Source: HGM04593 sp964458275
GTDB lineage: Bacteria; Bacteroidota; Bacteroidia; Bacteroidales; Bacteroidaceae
Reading direction: 5' to 3'
NCBI GenBank assembly: GCA_964458275.1
Contig: CAYWIE010000004.1
Span: 9,372-73,371 of the forward strand
Length of the DNA stretch: 64,000 nucleotides
A model generated the notes under the pieces. It ran no database searches, was not told the DNA's origin, and was given only the letters and a program-made list of their open reading frames with translations. Numbering within the stretch: the stretch's first letter is position 1; every line of letters begins with the position of its first letter. A program made the translations under genes and the position numbers. Positions 53,723 to 62,671 of the stretch are shown piece by piece.

Positions 53723-55078
53723 TTATAATTCCATAGGGTTTTTGCGTATGCGCCATTCGGCGGGGTAGAGGTTGTTCACTCTGTTGCCTACGTTTTTGGC
53801 AAAGCCAATCGGTGCCTCCTTGTATGTGAGGAGCAGTATTCCCATCGGTGCGTCGGGGAGCGTAAGCGCCTCTCGGTGGAGATAGGCGAGTGCTTGTTCG
53901 AGCGACAGCTCTTCTGTGGCGAAAGCTCCGCGATTGAGAATGTTGCTCATCGCAAGCTGGTGCATGGGGATAGCTTTCTTGTTTTTTATCGTTGCAACGG
54001 GTACTCCGCAGTGCAGCACTTTCAGTCTGGATTGCAATGCGGATATTGCGGAATGATGCTTTGTGGGGATTGCTGTAACGCAATCTTCGTTTACATCAAA
54101 TGTGTAATCGGGCGATGTAATCCACGATTTTATGTCGGATTGCTGTTTGGGCAGGGGCGTCGGCTTTGTGCGTGCAGGGCGAGGTTGTGATACGCTGCCT
54201 TCGCCCTCTTTGCGCAGCAGGGCGAGGAAGAATCCCTCTCCGCGTGTGTATCCCGGAATGAACCGGTAGGCAGGGAACTCTTCGCCTATGAGATTGCCGG
54301 TGATGTTCCATCCGTCCGATGTCTCTATGGGGAGAATCTCTGCTCCGAACTCATCGCGCATCCATGCTACGGTCTCCTCGTTTTCGTGGGGGTTGTATGT
54401 GCATGTGCTGTATATGAGAAGTCCTCCGGGGCGGAGTGTTTGCCAGATGTCTGCGAGTATGCTCCTTTGTCGTGCCACGCAGGTCTTGACATTGCCGGGC
54501 GACCAGAGTGAGATGGCGCGGGCATCTTTGCGGAACATTCCTTCGCCTGAACATGGCGCGTCTACTGCTATTATGTCGAAGAAATCTTTCAGTGGTGCAA
54601 AGTCGGCAGGGTCGTTGCGTGTAACGACTGCGTTCGGCGCTCCCCATTTTATTATGTTCTCGGTGAGTATGGATGCCCTCAGGGGAACGGGTTCGTTGGC
54701 TACGAACAGCGAGCCTTCGGGTAGAAGTGAGAGTGCGTGTGTCGATTTTCCTCCGGGTGCTGCGCAAAGGTCGAGCATCCTCACCGGCGTGCTTACATAT
54801 TGCCTGAGCACTTGTTCGAGAAACATTGAGGATGCTTCCTGCACATAGTAACAGCCTGCATGAAAAAGCGGGTCGGCTGTGAACGACGGGCGGTTTTCTA
54901 CGTAGTGCCCGTTTGCTGCCCATGCGACCTTTTCGCCGTCCCATTCGGCAAATGGCTTTGTGGGGTTGGTGCGCACGCTTACTACGGGCTCTTCTTTCAA
55001 GCCTTTCTCGAATTGCGAGTAACGCTCCTCGCCGAAAAGTGCAGTTGTCTGTTCTATGAATTCTTTTGGCAGTTCCAT
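53723..55078 (-). CDS. NOL1/NOP2/Sun-family rRNA m5C methyltransferase (RsmF-like)
   Basis: 451 residues. The SAM site MLDLCAAPGGKSTHALSL, the motif IV DAPCSGEGMFRKD and motif VI YSTCTYNPHENEE (two catalytic cysteines) define the m5C RNA methyltransferases. The C-terminal extension of about 150 residues resembles the PUA-like region of RsmF (YebU), the likely relative; RsmB is less likely because the N-terminal NusB-like domain is missing. A -7 TATCTTTG box on the minus strand is at 55111-55118. Confidence 0.88.
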   Translation of the reverse strand: MELPKEFIEQTTALFGEERYSQFEKGLKEEPVVSVRTNPTKPFAEWDGEKVAWAANGHYVENRPSFTADPLFHAGCYYVQEASSMFLEQVLRQYVSTPVRMLDLCAAPGGKSTHALSLLPEGSLFVANEPVPLRASILTENIIKWGAPNAVVTRNDPADFAPLKDFFDIIAVDAPCSGEGMFRKDARAISLWSPGNVKTCVARQRSILADIWQTLRPGGLLIYSTCTYNPHENEETVAWMRDEFGAEILPIETSDGWNITGNLIGEEFPAYRFIPGYTRGEGFFLALLRKEGEGSVSQPRPARTKPTPLPKQQSDIKSWITSPDYTFDVNEDCVTAIPTKHHSAISALQSRLKVLHCGVPVATIKNKKAIPMHQLAMSNILNRGAFATEELSLEQALAYLHREALTLPDAPMGILLLTYKEAPIGFAKNVGNRVNNLYPAEWRIRKNPMEL

Positions 55079-55110
55079 TGTTTGCTCTATTCTCGCATTG
55101 TCAATAACTA

Positions 55111-55118
55111 CAAAGATA
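55111..55118 (-). promoter_or_regulatory. -7 box for the rsmF-like gene
   Basis: Minus-strand TATCTTTG, 32 bases before the start codon. It is divergent from the thyA promoter about 70 bases away. Confidence 0.55.
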
Positions 55119-55161
55119 CGCTTTCTAAATTAATTTGAGCCTATTTGCTGATGCAAATATT

Positions 55162-55192
55162 TTGAGCGGCGCGAAGTTTGCGCTATATTTGC
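55162..55192 (+). promoter_or_regulatory. Promoter of thyA-folA
   Basis: -33 TTG at 55162-55164, 19-base spacer, -7 TATATTTGC at 55184-55192. Confidence 0.7.
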
Positions 55193-55219
55193 ATGAAGAA
55201 TACTCCTAAAATATCATAT

Positions 55220-56014
55220 ATGAAACAATATCTCGACCTGCTCGACCGCATATTGACGGAGGGCGTCAAAAAAGAGGACAGGACCGGCACCGGTACAATC
55301 AGCATTTTCGGTCATCAGATGCGCTTCAATCTCGAGGAGGGATTCCCTTGCCTTACAACAAAAAAACTGCATCTGAAATCCATTATTCATGAATTGTTGT
55401 GGTTCCTTGCTGGCGACACAAATGTTAAGTATTTGCAGGATAATGGTGTGCGCATATGGAACGAGTGGGCTGATGAGAATGGCGACTTAGGTCATGTCTA
55501 TGGTTATCAGTGGCGTTCATGGCCCGACTACAAAGGCGGACATATCGACCAGATAAGCGAGGTTGTCGAGACACTCAAGAAGAATCCCGATTCGAGACGC
55601 ATCATTGTCAATGCGTGGAATGTGGCAGACATTGAGAATATGAATCTTCCTCCCTGTCATGCAATGTTCCAGTTCTATGTAGCCGATGGACGTTTGAGCT
55701 TGCAACTGTATCAACGTAGTGCAGACTGCTTCTTAGGCGTTCCGTTCAACATAGCATCATATTCGTTGCTGTTGCTTATGATGGCTCAGGTTACAGGACT
55801 GAAACCCGGCGATTTTGTACATACTCTTGGTGATGCGCACCTTTACCTCAATCATATCGAACAAGCCAAGTTGCAGCTTACGCGTGAACCTTATGCACTT
55901 CCTGTGATGAAAATCAATCCTGACGTTAAGGATATTTTCAGTTTCAAGTTCGAGGATTTCTCATTGGAGGAGTACATCGCTCATCCGCATATAAAGGCAG
56001 AAGTTTCTGTGTAA
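55220..56014 (+). CDS. thyA: Thymidylate synthase
   Basis: 264 residues, the exact length of E. coli ThyA. The ATG at 55220 (MKQYLDLLDRI) was chosen; Cys146 (PPCHAMFQFYV) is the catalytic nucleophile, and SADCFLGVPFNIASY binds folate and dUMP. It methylates dUMP with methylene-tetrahydrofolate. folA follows directly, so dihydrofolate can be recycled. Confidence 0.97.
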   Translation: MKQYLDLLDRILTEGVKKEDRTGTGTISIFGHQMRFNLEEGFPCLTTKKLHLKSIIHELLWFLAGDTNVKYLQDNGVRIWNEWADENGDLGHVYGYQWRSWPDYKGGHIDQISEVVETLKKNPDSRRIIVNAWNVADIENMNLPPCHAMFQFYVADGRLSLQLYQRSADCFLGVPFNIASYSLLLLMMAQVTGLKPGDFVHTLGDAHLYLNHIEQAKLQLTREPYALPVMKINPDVKDIFSFKFEDFSLEEYIAHPHIKAEVSV

Positions 56015-56509
56015 ATGAGCTTGAAAGTAGCAATGATAGCCGCTGTTGCCGAAAACAGAGCCATAGGCAACGGCAATAAACTGATATATTGGCTGCCCGA
56101 CGACCTGAAGCGTTTCAAGCAATTGACGTCGGGGCATACAATAATTATGGGCAGCAATACTTTCCGCTCGTTGCCTAAAGGGGCTTTGCCCAACAGGCGG
56201 AATATTGTCCTTTCGCGTAGCGGAAATGAATTTCCCGGTGCAGAGTGCTTCTCTTCTCTTGAGGATGCTTTGGAGACATGCAAAGGCGAGGAGATTGTTT
56301 ATATAATTGGTGGCGAAAGGCTTTATACATATGCGATGCCTTTTGCGGATATTCTCTATTTGACCGAAGTTAAGGATACGCCTGTCGAGGCAGATGCTTT
56401 CTTTCCCGATTGGAGGAACGGTGAGTGGATTGAGGTTGAGAGTGAACGGCACCACATGGATGAAAAGCACGCCCATGAATTTCTCTTTACTACTTACATG
56501 AGAGTGTAG
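56015..56509 (+). CDS. folA: Dihydrofolate reductase
   Basis: 164 residues. AAVAENRAIGNGNKLIYWLPDDLKRF, TIIMGSNTFRSLP and YIIGGERLYTYAMP are DHFR core blocks. Its ATG follows the thyA stop codon without a gap, so the two are translationally coupled. It reduces dihydrofolate made by ThyA. Confidence 0.96.
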   Translation: MSLKVAMIAAVAENRAIGNGNKLIYWLPDDLKRFKQLTSGHTIIMGSNTFRSLPKGALPNRRNIVLSRSGNEFPGAECFSSLEDALETCKGEEIVYIIGGERLYTYAMPFADILYLTEVKDTPVEADAFFPDWRNGEWIEVESERHHMDEKHAHEFLFTTYMRV

Positions 56510-56559
56510 GGTTTTCTAAGGTCTTTGGGGTCTCTAATATTTAATCCGTTTTTTTAAAA

Positions 56560-56597
56560 AAAAGTTCAGGCGAACCGATTGGTTCGCCTGAACTTTT
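56560..56597. terminator. Terminator between folA and exbD
   Basis: Perfect 17-bp arms (56560-56576, 56581-56597) with a 4-base loop, A-tract before and T-tract after, between converging genes. Confidence 0.9.
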
Positions 56598-56620
56598 AAA
56601 TATGCAAAGCAACTGACTTA

Positions 56621-57082
56621 TTAACGTTGTGCTGCTGAATATGCAATTGAAAGTGCCATTGCCTTACGCAATTCCATCTTTACGTCTGTAACGATACCCA
56701 TCTGAGTGTCTTTGTCAACTTTCAAAGATATCTTCATAAAGGGTTTGTCACGCTCTGCCAAACTCTCGCGCTCGGCTGTAATGAATTCGCGGATGTTTGA
56801 TGGATCGGCAAACTTGTCGTTCAACTGAATACGGCTCTGTGTACCCAATTTTGCGCGGAAATCCTTTGTAGGCTTACCAATGTAAATATTTGATACCAAA
56901 GACTTGCGTTCCAGTTTCTCCAATTCAGTACCTGAAGGGACTTTGAATTCCACTTTCAACTCAACCTCACGCATTGATGTTACAATCATGAAGAAGAAGA
57001 GGATAGAGAATATCAAGTCGGGCAATGAAGAGGTATTCAATTCCGGTATTTCTGCCTTTCCTTTCTTTTGAAACTTACTCAT
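56621..57082 (-). CDS. ExbD/TolR-family transport protein (second copy)
   Basis: 153 residues. A single N-terminal transmembrane helix follows PELNTSSLPDLIFSILFFFM, where the aspartate in the helix is the proton-carrying residue of ExbD/TolR. The remainder is periplasmic. With ExbB it energises TonB-dependent outer-membrane transport by proton motive force. Four bases separate it from the first exbD. Confidence 0.9.
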   Translation of the reverse strand: MSKFQKKGKAEIPELNTSSLPDLIFSILFFFMIVTSMREVELKVEFKVPSGTELEKLERKSLVSNIYIGKPTKDFRAKLGTQSRIQLNDKFADPSNIREFITAERESLAERDKPFMKISLKVDKDTQMGIVTDVKMELRKAMALSIAYSAAQR

Positions 57083-57086
57083 AATC

Positions 57087-57677
57087 TTATTGGTTATATT
57101 TACGGGGCTCAGCCTCGGAAATTACACACTTGTAGTACTGACGGCATGCCAACTGCTCATCCTCGTTGCACTCGCGGTAGGGCTTACCGAAGCTCTTACG
57201 TGCGAGTTCGTCGCGAAGGTCGTTGTATGCGCCGTATAATTCATTCTCCACCTGGAAGTATGTGTCGTAGCTTGTTGCACGGTCGGTCTGCAATGATATT
57301 ACGTGGTTCTTTGTAATATTCTGTACTCCGAATGGTGCGGGAAGCTCAACGGCTACCAACTCAGGAAGGTCAGGATTGTTCTCGGGGTTCGCAATGAACT
57401 CTTTTGCAAGCTCGCGGAGCTCAGAAATCTGAATCTCTTTTGAGTTCTTTGCTACTGTTACCATGATTTGGTTGTTCATGTTAACATTCACAATCATAGA
57501 GTTTCTTTCGCGAATTTTGGGAGGATCCTGCTCGTTTTCTTCGGGAGGGTTCGGCAGACGTACTACCAAGCCTCTGTCAGTATCCATTGAGGTGGTTACC
57601 AGGAAGAATATAAGCAATATGAATGAGATATCGGCCGTTGATGAGGCGTTTATCCCCGGTACTTTTCTATTTCCCAT
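57087..57677 (-). CDS. ExbD/TolR-family transport protein (first copy)
   Basis: 196 residues, with the same layout as its neighbour: GINASSTADISFILLIFFLV with the helix aspartate, then a periplasmic domain with about 40 extra residues, including a Cys-containing C-terminal region. Two unlike ExbD proteins in one operon suggest a heteromeric complex with ExbB. Confidence 0.9.
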   Translation of the reverse strand: MGNRKVPGINASSTADISFILLIFFLVTTSMDTDRGLVVRLPNPPEENEQDPPKIRERNSMIVNVNMNNQIMVTVAKNSKEIQISELRELAKEFIANPENNPDLPELVAVELPAPFGVQNITKNHVISLQTDRATSYDTYFQVENELYGAYNDLRDELARKSFGKPYRECNEDEQLACRQYYKCVISEAEPRKYNQ

Positions 57678-57683
57678 TATTAA

Positions 57684-58166
57684 TTACGCTTTAATCTTTT
57701 GGGGTTTCTTTAATATGCCAACTAAGCTGATTACTGTAAGGAATACAGATGCAGCAAGAAGAACATACTGGACATAGATACATACGTCGGTAAGTATCAA
57801 ATCGCTCTTGTTGTCAAAAGCTGAACCGTCGGCCATTTTGAGAGGGGCGTCTGATGCGAATGCATATGCACCACCGAAAAGTGCGCATATCAATGCAATG
57901 CCGATACAGCCTTTCAATGCTTGTCCGGGATTGGTTTTCAGAGTCGCAAAGAATTTGACAATAACAAAGAATATAACAAGAACAATTCCAATAACTACCA
58001 AGGCATACATCCAATATATGAGATGGTCTGTAAATTGAGGGTCAACTATAGAAGAACCATTCAATGTTGTGTAATTATCATAACCGACGAAGAAGAACAG
58101 TCCTAAAATGACTGCCGATGCTGCCATCAGTATGTAAAAGACGTAGCTTGATATTTTATTTTCCAT
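57684..58166 (-). CDS. Membrane protein of the exb operon, unknown function
   Basis: 160 residues with four predicted transmembrane helices (about 8-28, 48-70, 82-103, 128-150). It lies between exbB and the two exbD genes with gaps of 22 and 6 bases. It belongs to a family seen at this position in Bacteroidota; I cannot name a function. Confidence 0.75.
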   Translation of the reverse strand: MENKISSYVFYILMAASAVILGLFFFVGYDNYTTLNGSSIVDPQFTDHLIYWMYALVVIGIVLVIFFVIVKFFATLKTNPGQALKGCIGIALICALFGGAYAFASDAPLKMADGSAFDNKSDLILTDVCIYVQYVLLAASVFLTVISLVGILKKPQKIKA

Positions 58167-58188
58167 GATAATTTAATAGTAATGTTGA

Positions 58189-59028
58189 TTACTTCTTAAT
58201 GTTATACTTTGTAAGCAAGTCGAGGAGTACGATTGAAGAGTCCTCCATGTCAGCTGTGATAGCCTCAATCTTACCAAGTATGTAGTTGTAGAATACCTGA
58301 AGGATAAGAGCTACGATAATACCGTAGATAGTTGTGATAAGAGCCACTTTCATACCGGCTGCAACGACTGTAGGAGAGATATCACCTGCACGCTGGATGT
58401 CGTCGAACGCCATAACCATACCGATCACAGTACCCAAGAATCCGAGTGAAGGAGCCATCGCGATGAAAAGTGTAATCCATGAACAGCCTTTTTCGAGGTT
58501 CATAGCCTGAACGCTACCGTAAGATACGATTGAACGCTCAACTACATCAAGACCGTCGTCAATACGCATAAGACCCTGATAGCAGATAGAAGCAACGGGA
58601 CCTGCTGTGTTGCGGCAGATTGCTTTTGCTTTCTCAATGTCTTTAGCCTCAAGAGCTTTAGCGATGCCTTCCATCAATTTCTTTGTGTTAACCTGGTTAA
58701 GGCTGAGGTAGATGATACGCTCGATGCAGAATGCAAGACCTACGATCATAGCGATAGCAACCAATGACATGAAGCCTGCGTCACCCTCGATGAACTTGGT
58801 CTTCATTGATTTGTGGAAACTTTCGGGTTCAGCCTCCTCTACGGGAGCGGGAGCGGTTTCTTCAGCAGCTGCTGTAGCTGTTGAATCTGTAGCTGTTGAA
58901 TCTGTAGCAGCAGAATCAACCTGTTCTGTCTGTTCGCTGGTAGCGACAGCATCCTGTGCCTGAATAGACTGAATTGTTCCGAATGTGAACAATCCCAACA
59001 TTGCAACAATTGCAAAAAGCTTTTTCAT
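58189..59028 (-). CDS. exbB: MotA/TolQ/ExbB proton-channel protein
   Basis: 279 residues. A signal peptide is cleaved probably after Ala24 (QAQ), exposing Gln25. An Ala/Thr/Ser/Asp/Glu-rich linker with the tandem TDSTATDSTAT runs to about residue 75, then comes the ExbB core with three membrane helices and the family block SWITLFIAMAPSLGFLGTVIGMVMAF. It forms the proton channel with ExbD. A signal peptide on ExbB is unusual outside this phylum. It is the first protein gene of the operon. Confidence 0.92.
   Translation of the reverse strand: MKKLFAIVAMLGLFTFGTIQSIQAQDAVATSEQTEQVDSAATDSTATDSTATAAAEETAPAPVEEAEPESFHKSMKTKFIEGDAGFMSLVAIAMIVGLAFCIERIIYLSLNQVNTKKLMEGIAKALEAKDIEKAKAICRNTAGPVASICYQGLMRIDDGLDVVERSIVSYGSVQAMNLEKGCSWITLFIAMAPSLGFLGTVIGMVMAFDDIQRAGDISPTVVAAGMKVALITTIYGIIVALILQVFYNYILGKIEAITADMEDSSIVLLDLLTKYNIKK
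58874..58918 (-). repeat. 15-bp tandem repeat inside exbB
   Basis: GTAGCTGTTGAATCT occurs twice in tandem (58874-58888, 58889-58903), with a degraded third unit to 58918. It encodes the TDSTA repeats of the periplasmic linker and could change copy number without breaking the frame. Confidence 0.8.
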
Positions 59029-59137
59029 TGTGTGTTAATTTTAGAAATTGTTATTTAATTTAGTTTATAATTATTCTTCTTGTTTTTCAGTGTCTTTTTC
59101 TGTTTGTTGGCAGCATCCCTGTCAGCGCGCCATTCTG

Positions 59138-59225
59138 CGGAAAGAGGGGGATTCGAACCCCCGATACGCTTTTGGCGTATACACGCTTTCCAGGCGTGCC
59201 TCTTCAACCACTCGAGCATCTTTCC
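59138..59225 (-). tRNA. tRNA-Ser (anticodon GGA)
   Basis: Acceptor GGAAAGA pairs with TCTTTCC; the anticodon stem CACGC/GCGTG encloses loop CTGGAAA with anticodon GGA; the long variable arm TATACGCCAAAAGCGTAT is typical of Ser tRNA; discriminator base G. No CCA is encoded. Confidence 0.95.
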
Positions 59226-59295
59226 TTAACGTAGGCTTTGCCTCTTATTTCGTCGCAAGTTACAAAATTTTTATAATTCGCGCACAATTTCGCCA

Positions 59296-59303
59296 CAAAA
59301 GTA
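59296..59303 (-). promoter_or_regulatory. -7 box for tRNA-Ser (and possibly exbB)
   Basis: Minus-strand TACTTTTG, 71 bases before the tRNA. I saw no other box between the tRNA and exbB, so the exb operon may be read through from here. Confidence 0.45.
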
Positions 59304-59427
59304 ACCTTTTTTTTCAATAAAACAGCTATTTATACAAAAAAAAAGAACAAACAATTTTTTGTTTGCTTCTTTTTGGCTCATTTTTTGCTCTATTTATGCT
59401 ATGAAAACGCTATTTCTGTTATGATTA

Positions 59428-59459
59428 TTGTATGAAAAACTCTTTTTTTGTATCTTCGC
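59428..59459 (+). promoter_or_regulatory. Promoter of the lpxK operon
   Basis: -33 TTG at 59428-59430, 20-base spacer, variant -7 TATCTTCGC at 59451-59459. Confidence 0.5.
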
Positions 59460-59476
59460 GAATATAATCAATATTG

Positions 59477-60553
59477 ATGGAGCTACTCGATTACATAAAT
59501 CCTTATCATTGGGTGATGGCTTTGCGCAACCGGGCTTTCGATACGGGAGTATTGCCGGGCAGGGCTTTTGATGTTCCCGTTATCTGTGTCGGCAATATAA
59601 CGCTTGGCGGGACGGGAAAGACTCCGCATATAGAATATATAATCAATCTGTTGAAGGATGATTATGAGGTGGCGACATTGAGCAGGGGGTACCGCCGCAC
59701 GACTAAGGGATTCCGCATTGCTTTGCCGGGTGGAGATGTTCTTGCCGTTGGCGATGAACCTTCGCAGATAAAAAAGAAGTTTCCGCAGATAACTGTTGCT
59801 GTGGATGAGAAACGTGTAGACGGCATAGAGAATCTGTTGAGGGAAACTCCTTCTCCTGAGGTAATACTTCTTGACGACGCGTTTCAGCACAGGTATGTGA
59901 AGCCGGGATTGTCGATTGTGCTTGTGGATTATAACCGCCCGGTTTGGAGAGACAATGTCTTGCCGTTCGGACGTCTGCGCGAATCGGCGCGAGGAATAAG
60001 GCGTGCAGATGTTGTGGTGATGACAAAATGTCCCCCGTCGATTGATAAAAAAGAGCGACAATCCATAATGAAGAAACTGAGAATGGGGGAGGGAGCGCAG
60101 CTCTTTTTTTCGACAGTCTGTTACGATGGGCTGTTGCCGCTGTTCAATCCTTCTTTAGAAGGTTGCGGAACAGTAAAAGGTCGTGAGGTGCTGTTGTTGA
60201 CAGGAATAGCCCGTCCCGAACCTCTGAAGAAAGAGCTTGAGAGACGCGGAGCCATTGTAACTCTCATGCAGTATGCCGACCATCACAATTTCAGTACGGG
60301 CGAACTTGAGGAGATTGCCCGGAACTTTTCGGCACTCCCGTCGCAGGGCAGGCTTGTCGTTACAACCGAAAAGGATGCAGAAAGGCTGAGGGGTAGGAGC
60401 GACCTTCCTGATATTATAAAGGATAATATCTGCTCTATACCTATAAAAATAAAGATAATAGACGAAGAACACAGGTTTAACCAAATAATAAAAGATTATG
60501 TTAGAGAAAATTCAAGAGACCGCGGCATACTTGCAGTCGGTGATGAAGACTAA
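59477..60553 (+). CDS. lpxK: Tetraacyldisaccharide 4'-kinase
   Basis: 358 residues; the ATG at 59477 was chosen over an adjacent in-frame TTG. The Walker A loop GGTGKT is at 44-49 (VGNITLGGTGKTPH), and VILLDDAFQHRYV is the family Walker B-like block. It phosphorylates the lipid A precursor at the 4' position on the inner membrane. Its last 56 bases overlap the start of punA in another frame. Confidence 0.94.
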   Translation: MELLDYINPYHWVMALRNRAFDTGVLPGRAFDVPVICVGNITLGGTGKTPHIEYIINLLKDDYEVATLSRGYRRTTKGFRIALPGGDVLAVGDEPSQIKKKFPQITVAVDEKRVDGIENLLRETPSPEVILLDDAFQHRYVKPGLSIVLVDYNRPVWRDNVLPFGRLRESARGIRRADVVVMTKCPPSIDKKERQSIMKKLRMGEGAQLFFSTVCYDGLLPLFNPSLEGCGTVKGREVLLLTGIARPEPLKKELERRGAIVTLMQYADHHNFSTGELEEIARNFSALPSQGRLVVTTEKDAERLRGRSDLPDIIKDNICSIPIKIKIIDEEHRFNQIIKDYVRENSRDRGILAVGDED

Positions 60554-61307
60554 GCCCGAAACTGCCATCATTCTTGGCACCGGACTCGGTAGTTTAGTGA
60601 ACGAAATAACAGAGAAATACGAAGTTGAGTATAAGGATATTCCCAATTTCCCCCTTTCTACCGTTGAGGGACATTCGGGCAAGTTGATATTCGGCAAGCT
60701 TGGCAACAAGGATATAATGGCAATGCAGGGACGTTTCCACTACTACGAGGGATACTCCATGAAAGAGGTAACATTCCCCGTCAGAGTGATGCGCGAGCTT
60801 GGCATAAAGACTCTTTTCGTCTCTAATGCGGCAGGTGGAATGAATCCAGATTTTATAATCGGCGACCTTATGATTATAAAGGACCACATCAACACTTTCC
60901 CCGAACATCCTTTGCGCGGAAAGAATATCGAATATGGCGACCGTTTCCCCGATATGGCAAAGGCATACGACCCCGAACTCATTGCCAAAGCAAAAGAGGT
61001 TGCGGCAGAAAAGGGTATCCGTGTGATGGAGGGCGTTTATCTTGGCACACAAGGTCCTACTTTCGAAACACCTGCCGAGTATGTGATGTTCCACAGAATG
61101 GGTGGCGATGCTGTGGGTATGTCGACTGTGCCCGAAGTTATCGTTGCGCGCCATTGTGGTATCAAAGTGTTCGGAATTTCTGTAATCACCGACCTCGGCT
61201 TGGAGGGTGTAGTGGTTGAGGTGAGCCACGAAGAGGTGCAGAAGGCTGCCGATGAGGCTCAACCCCGAATGACTACTATTTTCAAGGAGCTTATAAACAG
61301 GTCTTAA
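60498..61307 (+). CDS. punA: Purine-nucleoside phosphorylase (PNP-I)
   Basis: 269 residues. AIILGTGLGSL, MQGRFHYYEGYSM, LFVSNAAGGMNPDF and YLGTQGPTFETPAEYVMF are PNP family I blocks, so the enzyme should be trimeric and act on guanosine and inosine. It starts inside the lpxK gene, 56 bases before its stop. Confidence 0.95.
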   Translation: MLEKIQETAAYLQSVMKTKPETAIILGTGLGSLVNEITEKYEVEYKDIPNFPLSTVEGHSGKLIFGKLGNKDIMAMQGRFHYYEGYSMKEVTFPVRVMRELGIKTLFVSNAAGGMNPDFIIGDLMIIKDHINTFPEHPLRGKNIEYGDRFPDMAKAYDPELIAKAKEVAAEKGIRVMEGVYLGTQGPTFETPAEYVMFHRMGGDAVGMSTVPEVIVARHCGIKVFGISVITDLGLEGVVVEVSHEEVQKAADEAQPRMTTIFKELINRS

Positions 61308-61317
61308 CCTAATAAAG

Positions 61318-62361
61318 ATGAACGAAACAAATAGAACTGAAATCTCCACTTTGGGGGAGTTCGGACTGATAGAGCATCTTACATCGGATATCGCACCCGT
61401 CAATGCAGAGACATTGACGGGTGTCGGCGATGATGCGGCTGTCCTCCGTTTCAATGGCGCTGAGGAGGTGCTTGTAACTACCGACCTTTTGATGGAGGGT
61501 GTACACTTTGACCTTACATATGTGCCGCTCAGACATTTGGGCTACAAGGCAGCTATGGTCAATTTCTCGGATATATATGCGATGAACGGTACTCCCAAGC
61601 AGATTACCGTCTCCATTGCATTGAGCAAGAGATTCTGTATCGAGGATTTGGAGGATTTCTATGCCGGGCTTAAATTGGCATGCGAAAGGCACAATGTGGA
61701 TATAGTTGGCGGTGATACCTCATCTTCGCTGACGGGGCTTGCCATAAGCATCACTGCAATAGGCACCGCGCCTGTCGGTAAGAGCATAAAGCGCAGTGGC
61801 GCCAAGGCTACCGACCTTATATGCGTGTCGGGCGACCTCGGTGCTGCATATATGGGATTGCAGCTGTTGGAGCGCGAGAAGATTGCAATGGATGGAAAGG
61901 ATGACATTCAGCCCGATTTCGCAGGCAAGGAGTATATTCTGGAACGTCAGCTGAAGCCCGAAGCGCGCAAGGATATTATAGATGCTCTCCGTGAGGCGAA
62001 TATTGTCCCAACGGCTATGATGGATATTTCGGACGGTCTCTCTTCGGAGCTGTTGCACATTTGCAAGCAAAGCGGGGTGGGGTGCAGAATCTATGAAGAG
62101 AATATTCCCGTTGACTATCAGACTGCTGTGATGGCTGAGGAGTTGAATCTCAATGTCATTACCTGTGCTCTGAACGGTGGCGAGGATTACGAGCTTCTCT
62201 TCACTGTGCCTATTGCCGATTACGAGAAGGTTGCTTCGCTGAAGAACGTGCGCCTTGTGGGGCATATTGTGAAGGAGGAGCTTGGAGCGGCTCTTGTTAC
62301 TCGCGACGGGGTTGAAATGGAACTGAAGGCTCAGGGATGGAATCCTTTGAAAAATGAATAA
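61318..62361 (+). CDS. thiL: Thiamine-monophosphate kinase
   Basis: 347 residues. GVGDDAAVL at 35-43 with TDLLMEGVHFD binds ATP and magnesium; VGGDTSSS and ISDGLSSELLHI are further AIRS-type blocks. It phosphorylates thiamine phosphate to thiamine diphosphate, the cofactor of the Oxc enzyme in this window. It is ten bases from punA. Confidence 0.94.
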   Translation: MNETNRTEISTLGEFGLIEHLTSDIAPVNAETLTGVGDDAAVLRFNGAEEVLVTTDLLMEGVHFDLTYVPLRHLGYKAAMVNFSDIYAMNGTPKQITVSIALSKRFCIEDLEDFYAGLKLACERHNVDIVGGDTSSSLTGLAISITAIGTAPVGKSIKRSGAKATDLICVSGDLGAAYMGLQLLEREKIAMDGKDDIQPDFAGKEYILERQLKPEARKDIIDALREANIVPTAMMDISDGLSSELLHICKQSGVGCRIYEENIPVDYQTAVMAEELNLNVITCALNGGEDYELLFTVPIADYEKVASLKNVRLVGHIVKEELGAALVTRDGVEMELKAQGWNPLKNE

Positions 62362-62373
62362 TTGCAGAACTTA

Positions 62374-62598
62374 ATGTACGCTCACTATCTGTTGCAGGCT
62401 ATAATGCTGTTGTCGGGTGCCGTTGCGCTCTCGGCTGCGGTTTTTGATGCCGACTGGTTTTTCCGGAGCAGAAATGCCGAACCTGTGGTAAAGACGCTCG
62501 GACGTAAAAAGAGCAGGCTGCTGTATGGGCTTTTAGGTATAGTGCTTATGGCATCGGCTCTCTTTTTCTATGTGCGCATTTCGCAGATGGCTGGGTAG
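62374..62598 (+). CDS. Small membrane protein resembling the Imm17 immunity family
   Basis: 74 residues from the ATG at 62374 (an in-frame TTG at 62362 is the alternative). Two transmembrane helices (about 4-24 and 52-70) flank DADWFFRSRNAEPVVKTLGRKKSRLLYG, a pattern I associate with Imm17-like proteins. No toxin gene is adjacent; it follows thiL by 12 bases. If it is Imm17, it may be an orphan. The name rests on pattern memory only. Confidence 0.5.
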   Translation: MYAHYLLQAIMLLSGAVALSAAVFDADWFFRSRNAEPVVKTLGRKKSRLLYGLLGIVLMASALFFYVRISQMAG

Positions 62599-62610
62599 TG
62601 TAGCTTGTAT

Positions 62611-62661
62611 AAGTAAAGCCCTTCATGTACAAACGCGCGTTTGTACATGGAGGCTTTACTT
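62611..62661. terminator. Terminator after the Imm17-like gene
   Basis: Arms 62611-62635 and 62638-62661 pair almost throughout, with one bulge and one mismatch, ending in CTTTACTTTG. It separates the converging lpxK and trxA units. Confidence 0.8.
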
Positions 62662-62671
62662 TGATTGTACT

